The notes under the pieces: model-generated
What the model was told of the DNA's origin: nothing
Databases searched by the model: none
Seen by the model: the letters and a program-made list of their open reading frames with translations, nothing else
Program-made: the position numbers and the translations under genes
Shown: positions 28,389 to 36,726 of the stretch, piece after piece
Layout of the letters: every line of letters begins with the position of its first letter
Numbering within the stretch: position 1 is the stretch's first letter
Origin: Arthrobacter liuii
GTDB taxonomy: Bacteria; Actinomycetota; Actinomycetes; Actinomycetales; Micrococcaceae
Assembly: GCF_014639275.1 (NCBI RefSeq)
Contig: NZ_BMFW01000011.1
Coordinates: 55,078 to 119,077, forward strand
Length of the DNA: 64,000 bases
Direction: 5' to 3'

Positions 28389-29725
28389 TGGGCGGCTCCA
28401 ATCAGGTCTGCCTCGATGCGGGCCAGGCTGGCGTCGGCGGAGAGGTGCGGGTAGAGGGGGAATTTTTCGGCCAGGGCGGTCACGCGTGCGCGGAGTTCGA
28501 CGGCGGTGTCCCCGGGCAGGGTGCCGGTGCCGGCTGAGGCGATCAGCGCCGTCGCGATGATGTCCGCAACCTCGGTGAACTCCGCGGCGCCGAAGCCTCG
28601 GGCGGCCAGGGCCGGGGTGCCGATGCGGAGTCCGGAGGAGACCATCGGGGGGCGGGGGTCGAACGGCACGGCGTTCCGGTTTACCGTGATGCCGATCTTG
28701 TGCAGCGCGTCCTCGCCCTGCTGGCCGTCGAGTTCGGAATGGCGGAGGTCCACCAGGACCAGGTGGACCTCGGTGCCGCCGTTGACCACGGAGATGCCGG
28801 CGGCTGCCACGTCATCCTTGAGGAGGCGGTCTGCCAGGAGCTTGGCCCCCTGCAGGACGCGCTCCTGGCGTTCCTTGAACTCGGGGGCGGCTGCGAGCTT
28901 GAACGCCACGGCCTTGGCGGCCACCACGTGCTCCAGCGGACCACCCTGCTGACCGGGGAACACGGCGCTGTTGATCTTCTTGGCGTATTCCTCCTTTGCC
29001 AGGATGACGCCGCCGCGGGGACCGCCCAGTGTCTTGTGGGTGGTGGTGGTGACCACGTCCGCGTACGGGACGGGGTTGGGGTGCAGGCCGGCGGCAACCA
29101 GGCCGGCGAAGTGTGCCATGTCCACCATGAGGTAGGCGCCCACGAGGTCGGCGATGCGGCGGAACTCTGCGAAGTCCAGCTGGCGGGAGTAGGCGGACCA
29201 GCCGGCCACGATCAGCTTGGGCTTGTGCTCCAGGGCGAGTGCCTCCACTTCCGCCATGTCCACGCGGAGGTCGGATTCACGGACGTGGTACGGGACCACC
29301 TTGTAGAGCTTGCCGGAGAAATTGATCTTCATGCCGTGGGTGAGGTGGCCGCCGTGCGCCAGGGACAGGCCCAGGATGGTGTCGCCCGGGTTCAGCAGGG
29401 CGAACATGGCTGCGGCGTTGGCCTGGGCGCCGGAGTGCGGCTGCACGTTGGCAAACTCGGCACCGAACAGTGCCTTCACGCGGTCGATGGCCAGCTGCTC
29501 GATGACGTCAACATGCTCGCAGCCGCCGTAGTAGCGCTTGCCGGGGTAGCCCTCGGCGTATTTGTTGGTGAGGACCGAGCCCTGGGCCTCCATGACGGAG
29601 GACGGAGCGAAGTTCTCCGACGCAATCATTTCCAGGGTGGACTGCTGGCGGTGCAGTTCCTGTGCCACAGCGGCGGCGACGTCGGCGTCCACCGTGGCGA
29701 GCGAGGCGTTGAGTACGTCCTGCAT
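28385..29725 (-). CDS. glyA: Serine hydroxymethyltransferase
   Basis: PLP enzyme of 446 residues that joins glycine and 5,10-methylene-tetrahydrofolate to serine. The PLP lysine lies in [16 protein letters not shown], and [20 protein letters not shown] is the conserved N-terminal stretch. As first gene of the Sox operon it would use both products of sarcosine oxidase, glycine and methylene-folate, in one step. AAAAGGAG precedes the ATG. A second, housekeeping copy elsewhere in the genome would be expected but cannot be seen. Confidence 0.95.
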   Translation of the reverse strand: MQDVLNASLATVDADVAAAVAQELHRQQSTLEMIASENFAPSSVMEAQGSVLTNKYAEGYPGKRYYGGCEHVDVIEQLAIDRVKALFGAEFANVQPHSGAQANAAAMFALLNPGDTILGLSLAHGGHLTHGMKINFSGKLYKVVPYHVRESDLRVDMAEVEALALEHKPKLIVAGWSAYSRQLDFAEFRRIADLVGAYLMVDMAHFAGLVAAGLHPNPVPYADVVTTTTHKTLGGPRGGVILAKEEYAKKINSAVFPGQQGGPLEHVVAAKAVAFKLAAAPEFKERQERVLQGAKLLADRLLKDDVAAAGISVVNGGTEVHLVLVDLRHSELDGQQGEDALHKIGITVNRNAVPFDPRPPMVSSGLRIGTPALAARGFGAAEFTEVADIIATALIASAGTGTLPGDTAVELRARVTALAEKFPLYPHLSADASLARIEADLIGAAQ

Positions 29726-29752
29726 GTTTCTCCTTTTGAGCCCTTCGGAGTT

Positions 29753-29792
29753 ACTGATCCATAACTGATCTGCAACTGATATATTAGAACTA
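29753..29792. promoter_or_regulatory. Candidate GntR operator between glyA and its regulator
   Basis: ACTGAT occurs three times at 29753, 29764 and 29775, exactly 11 bp apart (one helical turn), followed by the half-palindrome TTAGAACTAA (29784-29793) in AT-rich DNA. It lies in the divergent promoter region. Proposed target of the adjacent GntR protein; not proven. Confidence 0.45.
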
Positions 29793-29850
29793 ACATCATA
29801 GTATGTTTGAAATCACAGTGCCGTCAATAGCAACCTTGGGAGAGCTCGAA

Positions 29851-30519
29851 ATGAGCGTCACATTGGAGAACCACCTGGCCGGCGAGGGGGACCTCTCGCT
29901 CGCCGAGCAGGCCTACCGGCATCTTCGGGACCGCCTCATCATGCTTGACATCCGGCCCGGCGAGGCGATCAACGACGGCAAGCTGGCCGCCGAACTCGGG
30001 ATCGGCCGCACGCCTGTCCGGGAAGCGCTCAAACGGCTCGAAAGCGACCACCTGGTGGTGTCCTACGCGCGCCGCGGAACGTTTGCCACCATCGTCGACA
30101 TCACCGAACTCGCGGACGTGTCCGAACTGCGCGAGTCCCTGGAACCCCTGGCTGCCCGCCGCGCGGCAAAGCTGGCCACGCCGGCGCTGCGCAAGGAGAT
30201 CCGCGAGACCGCGGCGGCGATCGCCAAGATGGGGGACGGGTACGATCCCTATGACCTCATGCGGTACGACATCAAGGTCCACCGCCTGATCTACCGGGCG
30301 GCTGCCAACACCCACCTCGAGGACGTCCTGATCCGCTACGACAACCTTGCCACCCGCATCTGGTGCATGGTGCTGGAAAAGGTTCCCTCCGTGGCGGAGC
30401 ACATTGCCGAGCACGTGGAGCTGCTGGAGGCAGTGGCCGACGGCGACTCGGACCGGGCGGGCAAGCTCGCCCTGGAGCACGTCACCAGTTTTGAGCAGGC
30501 CATCCGCAGCGTGCTCTAG
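29851..30519 (+). CDS. GntR-family regulator (FCD type)
   Basis: DNA-binding repressor of 222 residues, divergent from the sarcosine operon and its likely controller. The winged helix contains GKLAAELGIGRTPVREALKRLE; the C-terminal FCD ligand domain follows (LMRYDIKVHRLIYRAAAN, AEHVELLEAVADGD). The frame is open to an ATG at 29803, but GGGAGAG correctly precedes the ATG at 29851. The ligand is unknown; sarcosine or a folate-linked metabolite would make sense. Confidence 0.88.
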   Translation: MSVTLENHLAGEGDLSLAEQAYRHLRDRLIMLDIRPGEAINDGKLAAELGIGRTPVREALKRLESDHLVVSYARRGTFATIVDITELADVSELRESLEPLAARRAAKLATPALRKEIRETAAAIAKMGDGYDPYDLMRYDIKVHRLIYRAAANTHLEDVLIRYDNLATRIWCMVLEKVPSVAEHIAEHVELLEAVADGDSDRAGKLALEHVTSFEQAIRSVL

Positions 30520-30525
30520 GCGGAA

Positions 30526-31578
30526 CTACCGTAGACGGTCGCGCACTTCCTTCGCGAATTCCATGGTGGTGGCCGATCCGCCCAGGTCCGGGGTGGCGAT
30601 GCCGTCTGCGAGCGTGGATTCGAACGCGGCCGTCAGGGACCGGGCCGCCGCCACCTCTCCCAGGTGCTCCAGCATCATGGACGCAGCCCAGAGGGCGCCC
30701 ACGGGGTTGGCGATGCCCTTGCCGGCGATGTCCGGGGCTGAACCGTGGACCGGCTCGAACATCGACGGGTACCGTCGTTCCGGATTCAGGTTGGCGCTCG
30801 GCGCGATGCCGATTGAGCCGGCTACTCCAGCCACCAGGTCGGACAGGATGTCCCCAAACAGGTTCGACGCCACGATGGTGCGGACACTGGTGGGCTTCAT
30901 GACGAGCCGGGCGGCGAGGGCATCGATGAGCACCTTGTCCACGGTGACGCCGGCGAACTGTGCCACTGTCCTGGCCACCACTTCATCCCAAAACGGCATG
31001 GTGTGGATGATGCCGTTCGATTTGGTGGCGGAAACCAGCGTTCCGCCACGGCCGGCAGCAGCTTCCGCTGCATAACGCGCCACCCTGCTGATGCCGGCTT
31101 TGGTAAACACGCTCTCCTGGACGGCGAATTCCGCATCCGTCCCGGCGCCGAAGCGGCCGCCGATCTGCGAGTATTCGCCTTCGACGTTCTCCCGCACCAC
31201 CACGATGTCCAGGTCTTCGATCCCGGGCATCGCACCGGTGACGCCGGGAAGCAGCTTCATGGGGCGCAGGTTGATGTACTGGTCAAACTCGCGGCGGATG
31301 GGAATCAGCAGCCCCCACAGGGTCACGTCGTCCGGGACATCCGGGGTTCCCACCGCGCCCAAGTAGATGCCGTCGCCGCTGCTGAGTTGCTCGATGCCGT
31401 CAACGGGCATCATCCTGCCGGTCTTGACGTACAGATCGCTGTTCCAATCGCGTATCCGCCATGAAACGGTAAAGCCGTGCAGCGCGGCGGCCGCGTCGAC
31501 GCATTCCATGGCTACTTGGGTGACATCCACGCCGATGCCGTCACCGGGAATTGAATCGATGGTGAAGTTGCGGCTCAT
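30526..31578 (-). CDS. Tartrate dehydrogenase-like (isocitrate/isopropylmalate dehydrogenase family)
   Basis: NAD-dependent beta-decarboxylating dehydrogenase of 350 residues. The N terminus IPGDGIGVDVTQ, the substrate motif VVVRENVEGEYSQIGGR and the metal site SNLFGDILSDLVAGV are present. The sequence around them is closer to TtuC-type tartrate/D-malate dehydrogenases than to LeuB. The downstream ATG at 31578, with AGGAAA before it, is preferred over one 27 bp upstream. No tartrate uptake gene is near, so the substrate is tentative. Confidence 0.82.
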   Translation of the reverse strand: MSRNFTIDSIPGDGIGVDVTQVAMECVDAAAALHGFTVSWRIRDWNSDLYVKTGRMMPVDGIEQLSSGDGIYLGAVGTPDVPDDVTLWGLLIPIRREFDQYINLRPMKLLPGVTGAMPGIEDLDIVVVRENVEGEYSQIGGRFGAGTDAEFAVQESVFTKAGISRVARYAAEAAAGRGGTLVSATKSNGIIHTMPFWDEVVARTVAQFAGVTVDKVLIDALAARLVMKPTSVRTIVASNLFGDILSDLVAGVAGSIGIAPSANLNPERRYPSMFEPVHGSAPDIAGKGIANPVGALWAASMMLEHLGEVAAARSLTAAFESTLADGIATPDLGGSATTMEFAKEVRDRLR

Positions 31579-31776
31579 GTGTTTCCTATCATTTCCGGCG
31601 TTCATACGTGTGGGTAAAGCCTAAGTCGGAGTTGGCATTACCGTGTGCGGCCGGCCGGGACCAAACGGCGGAAGTACGGTGCCGCCGTCGAACGCCTTGG
31701 GCGTGTGACGTGGAATACTTCCGTACAGAAGTGCGCGGTCGCGAAGGCCGGCGGAAGTGCGGAAGGGCCGGTCAAC

Positions 31777-33660
31777 ATGCAGGAAACCGTCAATGAGGAC
31801 CAGGAGGCGCGCCGCCAGGTGCTGTCCGCGGTAGCCCGGGAACGCGGGGCCGGCCTGCGCCCGGACCCGGAGTTTGAGCGGCGGCTGGACGAGCACTTCC
31901 CCACGCTCCGCAGCCTGTTCCACTCCCTTTACGGTGCCCGGACGGACTGGCTGGACCAGCTCACGGAACTGGTGCTCCAGTGTGCCCGGTCCTGGCAGGA
32001 ACGTTCACCGGAGCTGAAAGCCCTGGACGCCGAAAGAGAAACGACTCCCAACTGGTTCCAGTCCAACCGGATGCTGGGCGGGGTCTGCTACGTGGACCGT
32101 TATGCCAACAGCTTGGAAGGAGTAAGGGAACGCATCCCGTACTTCAAGGAACTTGGCCTCACCTATCTGCACCTCATGCCGCTGTTCCTGGCGCCTGAGC
32201 CGCACTCGGACGGCGGCTACGCCGTCTCCAGCTACCGCGAGGTAAACCCCAGGCTCGGCACCATGAACCAGCTGCGCTCCCTTGCAGCCGAGCTGAAGGA
32301 CAACGGGATCAGCCTGGTGGTGGACTTCATCTTCAACCACACCTCGGACGAGCACGACTGGGCCCGCAAAGCAGCGGCCGGCGATCCGGAGTACAGCGAC
32401 TACTACTGGATCTTCCCTGACCGGACACTGCCGGATGCCTTCGAGGCGAACGTGCGTGAGATCTTTCCCGAGAACCATCCGGGGTCCTTCATCCAGATGG
32501 AGGACGGCCGCTGGGTGTGGGCCACGTTCCATACATACCAATGGGACCTGAACTACGCCAACCCGGAGGTCTTCCGGGCCATGGCGGCCGAAATGCTGTT
32601 CCTGGCCAACCAAGGCATAGACATCCTGCGCATGGACGCAGTGGCGTTCATCTGGAAGCAGCTGGGCACCCCCTGCGAAAACCTGCCGCAGGCGCACACA
32701 CTGCTCCGGGCTTTCAACGCTGTCTGCCGGCTGGCGGCGCCGTCGCTGCTGTTCAAGTCCGAGGCGATCGTGCATCCGGATGAGGTTGCGCTCTACATCA
32801 GCCCAGCCGAATGCCAGCTTTCCTACAATCCCCTGCAGATGGCCCTCATCTGGGAATCGCTGGCCACGCGCGACGCCTCGCTCCTGGCGCAGGCCCTGGA
32901 ACGCCGGCACAACATCCCGGAGGGCACGGCGTGGGTGAACTACGTGCGCAGCCATGACGACATCGGCTGGACCTTCGCCGACGAGGACGCAGAAGAACTG
33001 GGCATCAACGGCTTCGACCACCGCCGCTTCCTGAACTCCTTCTACGTCAACCGGTTCCCCGGCAGCTTCGCCCATGGCGTTCCGTTCCAGGACAACCCCA
33101 AGACGGGCGACTGCAGGATTTCAGGCACGACGGCGTCCCTGTGCGGCATGGAGGTGGACCCGGCTGAGGCGGTGGAACGGATCCTCCTGGCGCACTCGGT
33201 GCCGTTCAGCACGGGCGGCGTCCCGCTGCTGTACCTGGGCGACGAGGTGGGGCAGGTCAACGACTACGGCTACGCGTCCGAGCCAGGCCACGAGGAGGAC
33301 AGCCGCTGGGTGCACCGGCCGCACTTCCCCGCGGAACAGTACGCGCGCCGAATGGATCCCGCCACCCCGGAAGGCGCCGTGTACGCGGGGCTGAAACGGA
33401 TGATCGAGGTCCGGGCCAACACGCCCGAACTTGCCGGAACCACGCTGGTCGACTTCGCCACGAACAACCGCTCCGTCCTGGCCCTGGCGAACTTCAGCGA
33501 CTCAGCCCAGACCCTGCCCGCCGCGACTTTTGGCGGGTTCTCTGCTGCCGCCGTCGACCTTCTCTCCGAAGCAGCCCTGCACCTGGACGACGGCGTCACA
33601 CTCCTCCCCCGCCAGTACCTCTGGCTGCGCGTCACTCCCCTTCAACCCCCAACTAAGTAG
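31777..33660 (+). CDS. Amylosucrase (GH13 family)
   Basis: Glucan-forming glycosidase of 627 residues that uses sucrose to extend alpha-1,4 glucans and releases fructose; close relatives hydrolyse sucrose. GH13 regions are clear: DFIFNHTSDEHDWA, the nucleophile region GIDILRMDAVAF, the acid Glu in LLFKSEAIV and the third Asp in YVRSHDDIGWTF. GGAAGGG precedes the ATG chosen here; the frame is open further upstream. The last codons and the TAG stop lie in the left arm of a 66-bp palindromic repeat, so the C terminus was set by the repeat. Confidence 0.92.
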   Translation: MQETVNEDQEARRQVLSAVARERGAGLRPDPEFERRLDEHFPTLRSLFHSLYGARTDWLDQLTELVLQCARSWQERSPELKALDAERETTPNWFQSNRMLGGVCYVDRYANSLEGVRERIPYFKELGLTYLHLMPLFLAPEPHSDGGYAVSSYREVNPRLGTMNQLRSLAAELKDNGISLVVDFIFNHTSDEHDWARKAAAGDPEYSDYYWIFPDRTLPDAFEANVREIFPENHPGSFIQMEDGRWVWATFHTYQWDLNYANPEVFRAMAAEMLFLANQGIDILRMDAVAFIWKQLGTPCENLPQAHTLLRAFNAVCRLAAPSLLFKSEAIVHPDEVALYISPAECQLSYNPLQMALIWESLATRDASLLAQALERRHNIPEGTAWVNYVRSHDDIGWTFADEDAEELGINGFDHRRFLNSFYVNRFPGSFAHGVPFQDNPKTGDCRISGTTASLCGMEVDPAEAVERILLAHSVPFSTGGVPLLYLGDEVGQVNDYGYASEPGHEEDSRWVHRPHFPAEQYARRMDPATPEGAVYAGLKRMIEVRANTPELAGTTLVDFATNNRSVLALANFSDSAQTLPAATFGGFSAAAVDLLSEAALHLDDGVTLLPRQYLWLRVTPLQPPTK

Positions 33661-33713
33661 CGCTAAGTGTCGTTTTGGGCCCCCAAAACGACACTTAGCG
33701 CTACTTAGTTGGG
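33648..33713. repeat. 66-bp perfect palindrome, repeat family 1 copy 1
   Basis: Two 32-bp arms (33648-33679 and 33682-33713) are exact complements separated by 2 nt. Each arm begins CCCAACTAAGTAGC and ends GTGTCGTTTTGGG. The left arm contains the amylosucrase stop codon. The other copy is at 40412-40477 with 28 of 32 bases matching one arm. It could act as a terminator between amylosucrase and pheA. Confidence 0.95.
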
Positions 33714-33746
33714 CCAGCGGGGGCGGAGCGTGAAACCATACGGATC

Positions 33747-34601
33747 ATGGCCTCCAAGATTGCGTACCAGGGTGAGCCCGGCGCCAACTCCAATATCGCT
33801 TGTCAGCAGATGTCCCCGGACATGGAAAGCGTGCCGTGCGCCAGCTTTGAGGATGCCTTCGAGCTGGTGGCAAGCGGCGAGGCGGAGCTGGCCATGATCC
33901 CCATCGAGAATTCCATCGCCGGGCGCGTGGCGGACATCCACATCCTGCTGCCCCAGTCCAACCTGCAGATCGTCGGCGAGTACTTCCTGCCCATCCACTT
34001 CGACCTGCTGGGCATCCCGGGCAGCACCATCGAAGGCGCCACCGAGGTCCACAGCCACATCCATGCCCTGGGCCAGTGCCGGAAGCTGATCCGCGACCAC
34101 GGACTCAAGCCGGTCATCGCGGGCGACACCGCGGGCTCCGCGCGGGAGGTGGCCGAGTGGAATGACCCCCGCAAGCTCTCCCTGGCTCCCCCGCTGGCGG
34201 CGCAGATTTATGGCCTGGAGGTCCTGGCCTCCCGCGTGGAGGACGATCCCTCCAACACCACCCGCTTCGTGGTCCTGGCCCGGGAAACGGCACTGCCGGC
34301 CCGGGACGAACTCCCCGGGCCGGCAGTCACCAGCTTTGTGTTCCGCGTCCGCAACGTTCCCTCGGCCCTCTATAAGGCGCTGGGCGGCTTCGCCACCAAC
34401 GGCGTGAACATGACGCGGCTGGAAAGCTACATGGTGGGCAACGAGTTCGCCGCCACCATGTTCATGGCCGACGTCGAAGGCCACCCCGAGGACCTGCCGC
34501 TGAAGCTGGCCCTCGAGGAACTGGACTTCTTCACCACCGAGGTTCGGATCCTCGGCGTGTACCCGGCGGCGGACTACCGGGCGGCGGCTGCCACCGCCTG
34601 A
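33747..34601 (+). CDS. pheA: Prephenate dehydratase
   Basis: Converts prephenate to phenylpyruvate in phenylalanine synthesis; 284 residues, monofunctional. The catalytic domain has AYQGEPGANSN, MIPIENSIAGRV and the S-N-T-T-R-F signature (DPSNTTRFVV). A C-terminal ACT domain follows, but the usual ESRP phenylalanine motif reads ESYM here (TRLESYM), so feedback control may differ. The 3' end overlaps the convergent monooxygenase gene by 28 bp. Confidence 0.93.
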   Translation: MASKIAYQGEPGANSNIACQQMSPDMESVPCASFEDAFELVASGEAELAMIPIENSIAGRVADIHILLPQSNLQIVGEYFLPIHFDLLGIPGSTIEGATEVHSHIHALGQCRKLIRDHGLKPVIAGDTAGSAREVAEWNDPRKLSLAPPLAAQIYGLEVLASRVEDDPSNTTRFVVLARETALPARDELPGPAVTSFVFRVRNVPSALYKALGGFATNGVNMTRLESYMVGNEFAATMFMADVEGHPEDLPLKLALEELDFFTTEVRILGVYPAADYRAAAATA

Positions 34602-36496
34602 CGCGGCTTCGCGGGCGCAGCCTTGAGCAGGGGCGTGAAGAACGCGCCCAGCTCGGCTGTTGCAGCCAGCGGCAGGACATTGGCCACGTACTGGTCCGGA
34701 CGGACCACCACGGCGACGCCGCTGCGGTCCAGACCGCGCAGCTCGAAGATGTCGGCCTTGGGATCGGTGGCGTACACCTTTTCGTAATCCGTCAGCTTGA
34801 ACGGGCCCACCTGCGGCTTGAAGACAGCGGGAACGGCATTGATGTCGACGGCGGTGTGCGGCTGCTGGTAGATGACCTTCAGGTCGAACCACGCATCCAG
34901 GTCGGCGCCGGCGGGCGTGGCAGCGAGGGGAGATTCCGGCGAGGTGGCAAACCACTCGGCGAGCTTGTCCGTGGCCGAGTTGGTGCCGGGCAGCGCGGGG
35001 TCGGCGAAGACGTAGATCCGCCAGCGCCCGTCAGCCGTAGCGTGGTGGCCGAGGTGGAGGGGGTTGGTGTCCCCCACCCGGACCACGGGTGCCGATTTGA
35101 ACCGCTTGCCCACCGGGAACCCGGTGGCGAGGTCCTGGTGGTCGGTGCCGCCAACTATCAGGGACGGCGTGTACTGGGTCATGAACCCGGCGGGAAATTC
35201 GGCGGTCTGCACGTAGAAGTCCTCAAGATCCGAGGGGTGCTCGAATTCCTCGGGCTTCTTGGCCATCATGGTTGACCATTCCTTGTCGAAGTCGATCAGG
35301 TTCTTGGCTACCACCTGCCGCTCCTCGGAGTAGGTGCTCAAGAGGCTTTCCGGGCTGCGGCCCTCCAGGACGTGGCCCAGCTTCCAGGCGATGTTGAAGC
35401 CGTCCTGCATGGACACGTTCATGCCTTGGCCTGCCTTGGCGCTGTGGGTGTGGCAGGCGTCGCCGGTGATGAACACGCGCGGGGTGCGGGTGCCACGGTC
35501 CGCCGGGAGGACGTCGTCGAACCGGTCCGTGAGGCGGTGGCCCACCTCGTAGACGCTGTGCCACGCAACGTTCCGCACGTCCAGGGTGTAGGGGTGCAGG
35601 ATGGCGTTGGCCTTGGTGATGATCTCCTCGATGGAGGTGTCCCGGACCGAGTGGTGGCTGTTGGGATCGACTTCGCCCAGGTCCACGTACATCCGGAACA
35701 GGTGGCCGCCTTCGCGGGGAATGTGCAGGATGCTGCCCTTGGCGCCCTGGATGGCGCATTTGGTCCTGATGTCCGGGAAATCGGTGACGGCGAGAACGTC
35801 CATGACGCCCCAGGCGTGGTTGGCCTGGTCGCCTGCGAGCGTGCAGCCGATCGCCTGGCGCACCTTGCTGCGGGCGCCGTCGGAACCCACCACATACTTG
35901 GCCCGGACAATGCGCTCCTGGCCCTCGTTGGGTCCGGTGGTGTGGCGGAGCGTCACGGCCACGGGGTAGTCACCCTCACCGCTCACCGTGAGGCCCTCGA
36001 AGTCGTAGCCGTAATCGGGTTTCATGCGGGCCGGGGCGTTGGCCATGTATTCGGCGAAGTAGTCCAGCACGCGGGCCTGGTTGACAATCAGGTGCGGGAA
36101 TTCGCTGATGCCCATCTCGTCATCAACGGCACGGGCGCTCCGGATGATGTTCGCGTGGTTGGCGGGATCTGGTTTCCAGAACGCCATCTCCGTGATCCGG
36201 TACGCCTCGGCAATGATCCGCTCCGCGAAGCCGAAGGCCTGGAACGTCTCCACGCTGCGCGCCTGGATGCCGTCGGCCTGGCCAATGGCCAGCCTGCCCG
36301 GACGGCGCTCGATGATGCGGGTGGTCACGTTGGGGAACATCGATAGCTGCGCGGCAGCGAGCATTCCGGCCGGGCCGGAGCCGACGATGAGCACGTCCAC
36401 TTCGTCCGGGAGCTCTTCGGCGCGGTTAAGGCCGACGCCGGCGGCTGGCTGGACGCGCGGGTCACCGGATACGTATCCGTGGTGGTGGAACTGCAC
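34574..36496 (-). CDS. FAD-dependent aromatic hydroxylase, MobA-like
   Basis: Single-component class A flavin monooxygenase of 640 residues. Motifs: VLIVGSGPAGMLAAAQL (FAD), VVGSDGARSKVRQAIG (DG motif) and ITGDACHTHSAKAGQGMN (GD motif), then a phenol-hydroxylase-type C-terminal thioredoxin-like domain. Length and layout match 3-hydroxybenzoate 4-monooxygenase (MobA). Start is GTG at 36496 after GAGGAAAG. It is divergent from the homoprotocatechuate cluster, so I infer it makes 3,4-dihydroxyphenylacetate from a monohydroxyphenylacetate. Phenol or 3-hydroxybenzoate remain possible substrates. Confidence 0.85.
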   Translation of the reverse strand: MQFHHHGYVSGDPRVQPAAGVGLNRAEELPDEVDVLIVGSGPAGMLAAAQLSMFPNVTTRIIERRPGRLAIGQADGIQARSVETFQAFGFAERIIAEAYRITEMAFWKPDPANHANIIRSARAVDDEMGISEFPHLIVNQARVLDYFAEYMANAPARMKPDYGYDFEGLTVSGEGDYPVAVTLRHTTGPNEGQERIVRAKYVVGSDGARSKVRQAIGCTLAGDQANHAWGVMDVLAVTDFPDIRTKCAIQGAKGSILHIPREGGHLFRMYVDLGEVDPNSHHSVRDTSIEEIITKANAILHPYTLDVRNVAWHSVYEVGHRLTDRFDDVLPADRGTRTPRVFITGDACHTHSAKAGQGMNVSMQDGFNIAWKLGHVLEGRSPESLLSTYSEERQVVAKNLIDFDKEWSTMMAKKPEEFEHPSDLEDFYVQTAEFPAGFMTQYTPSLIVGGTDHQDLATGFPVGKRFKSAPVVRVGDTNPLHLGHHATADGRWRIYVFADPALPGTNSATDKLAEWFATSPESPLAATPAGADLDAWFDLKVIYQQPHTAVDINAVPAVFKPQVGPFKLTDYEKVYATDPKADIFELRGLDRSGVAVVVRPDQYVANVLPLAATAELGAFFTPLLKAAPAKPRQAVAAAAR

Positions 36497-36557
36497 GGGC
36501 TTTCCTCACTTCGTTGTGGATGATTCTCGCAGTTGTGTTCCATATAAGAACAAGAGA

Positions 36558-36570
36558 TTCGATAATCGAA
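36558..36570. promoter_or_regulatory. Palindrome in the hydroxylase promoter
   Basis: TTCGATAATCGAA, a perfect 13-bp palindrome, overlaps the TTCGAT that would serve as -35 for the minus-strand hydroxylase (-10 TTATAT, 17 bp further). Likely a regulator site. Confidence 0.4.
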
Positions 36571-36660
36571 AAGAATAAACCTGATTTCCACTGTACGCCG
36601 GATGTGATGCGGGCGACAAGTGGACCGGATAATGCGCAGGAATCGGCGAAAATCGGGGGG

Positions 36661-36702
36661 TTGACGAATGCGCGCAACGCGGGGATAGTCATCGTATACG
36701 AT
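36661..36702 (+). promoter_or_regulatory. Promoter and GntR-type operator of the hpa operon
   Basis: TTGACG (36661-36666), 17 bp, GATAGT (36684-36689), then the perfect palindrome ATCGTATACGAT at 36691-36702 where transcription would start. The palindrome fits the T-x-GT-xx-AC-x-A pattern of FadR-type GntR operators, so the GntR protein encoded at 38183 is the likely binder, acting as a repressor. Confidence 0.6.
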
Positions 36703-36726
36703 TTCGTACCTGATGAGGAGAAGGCT

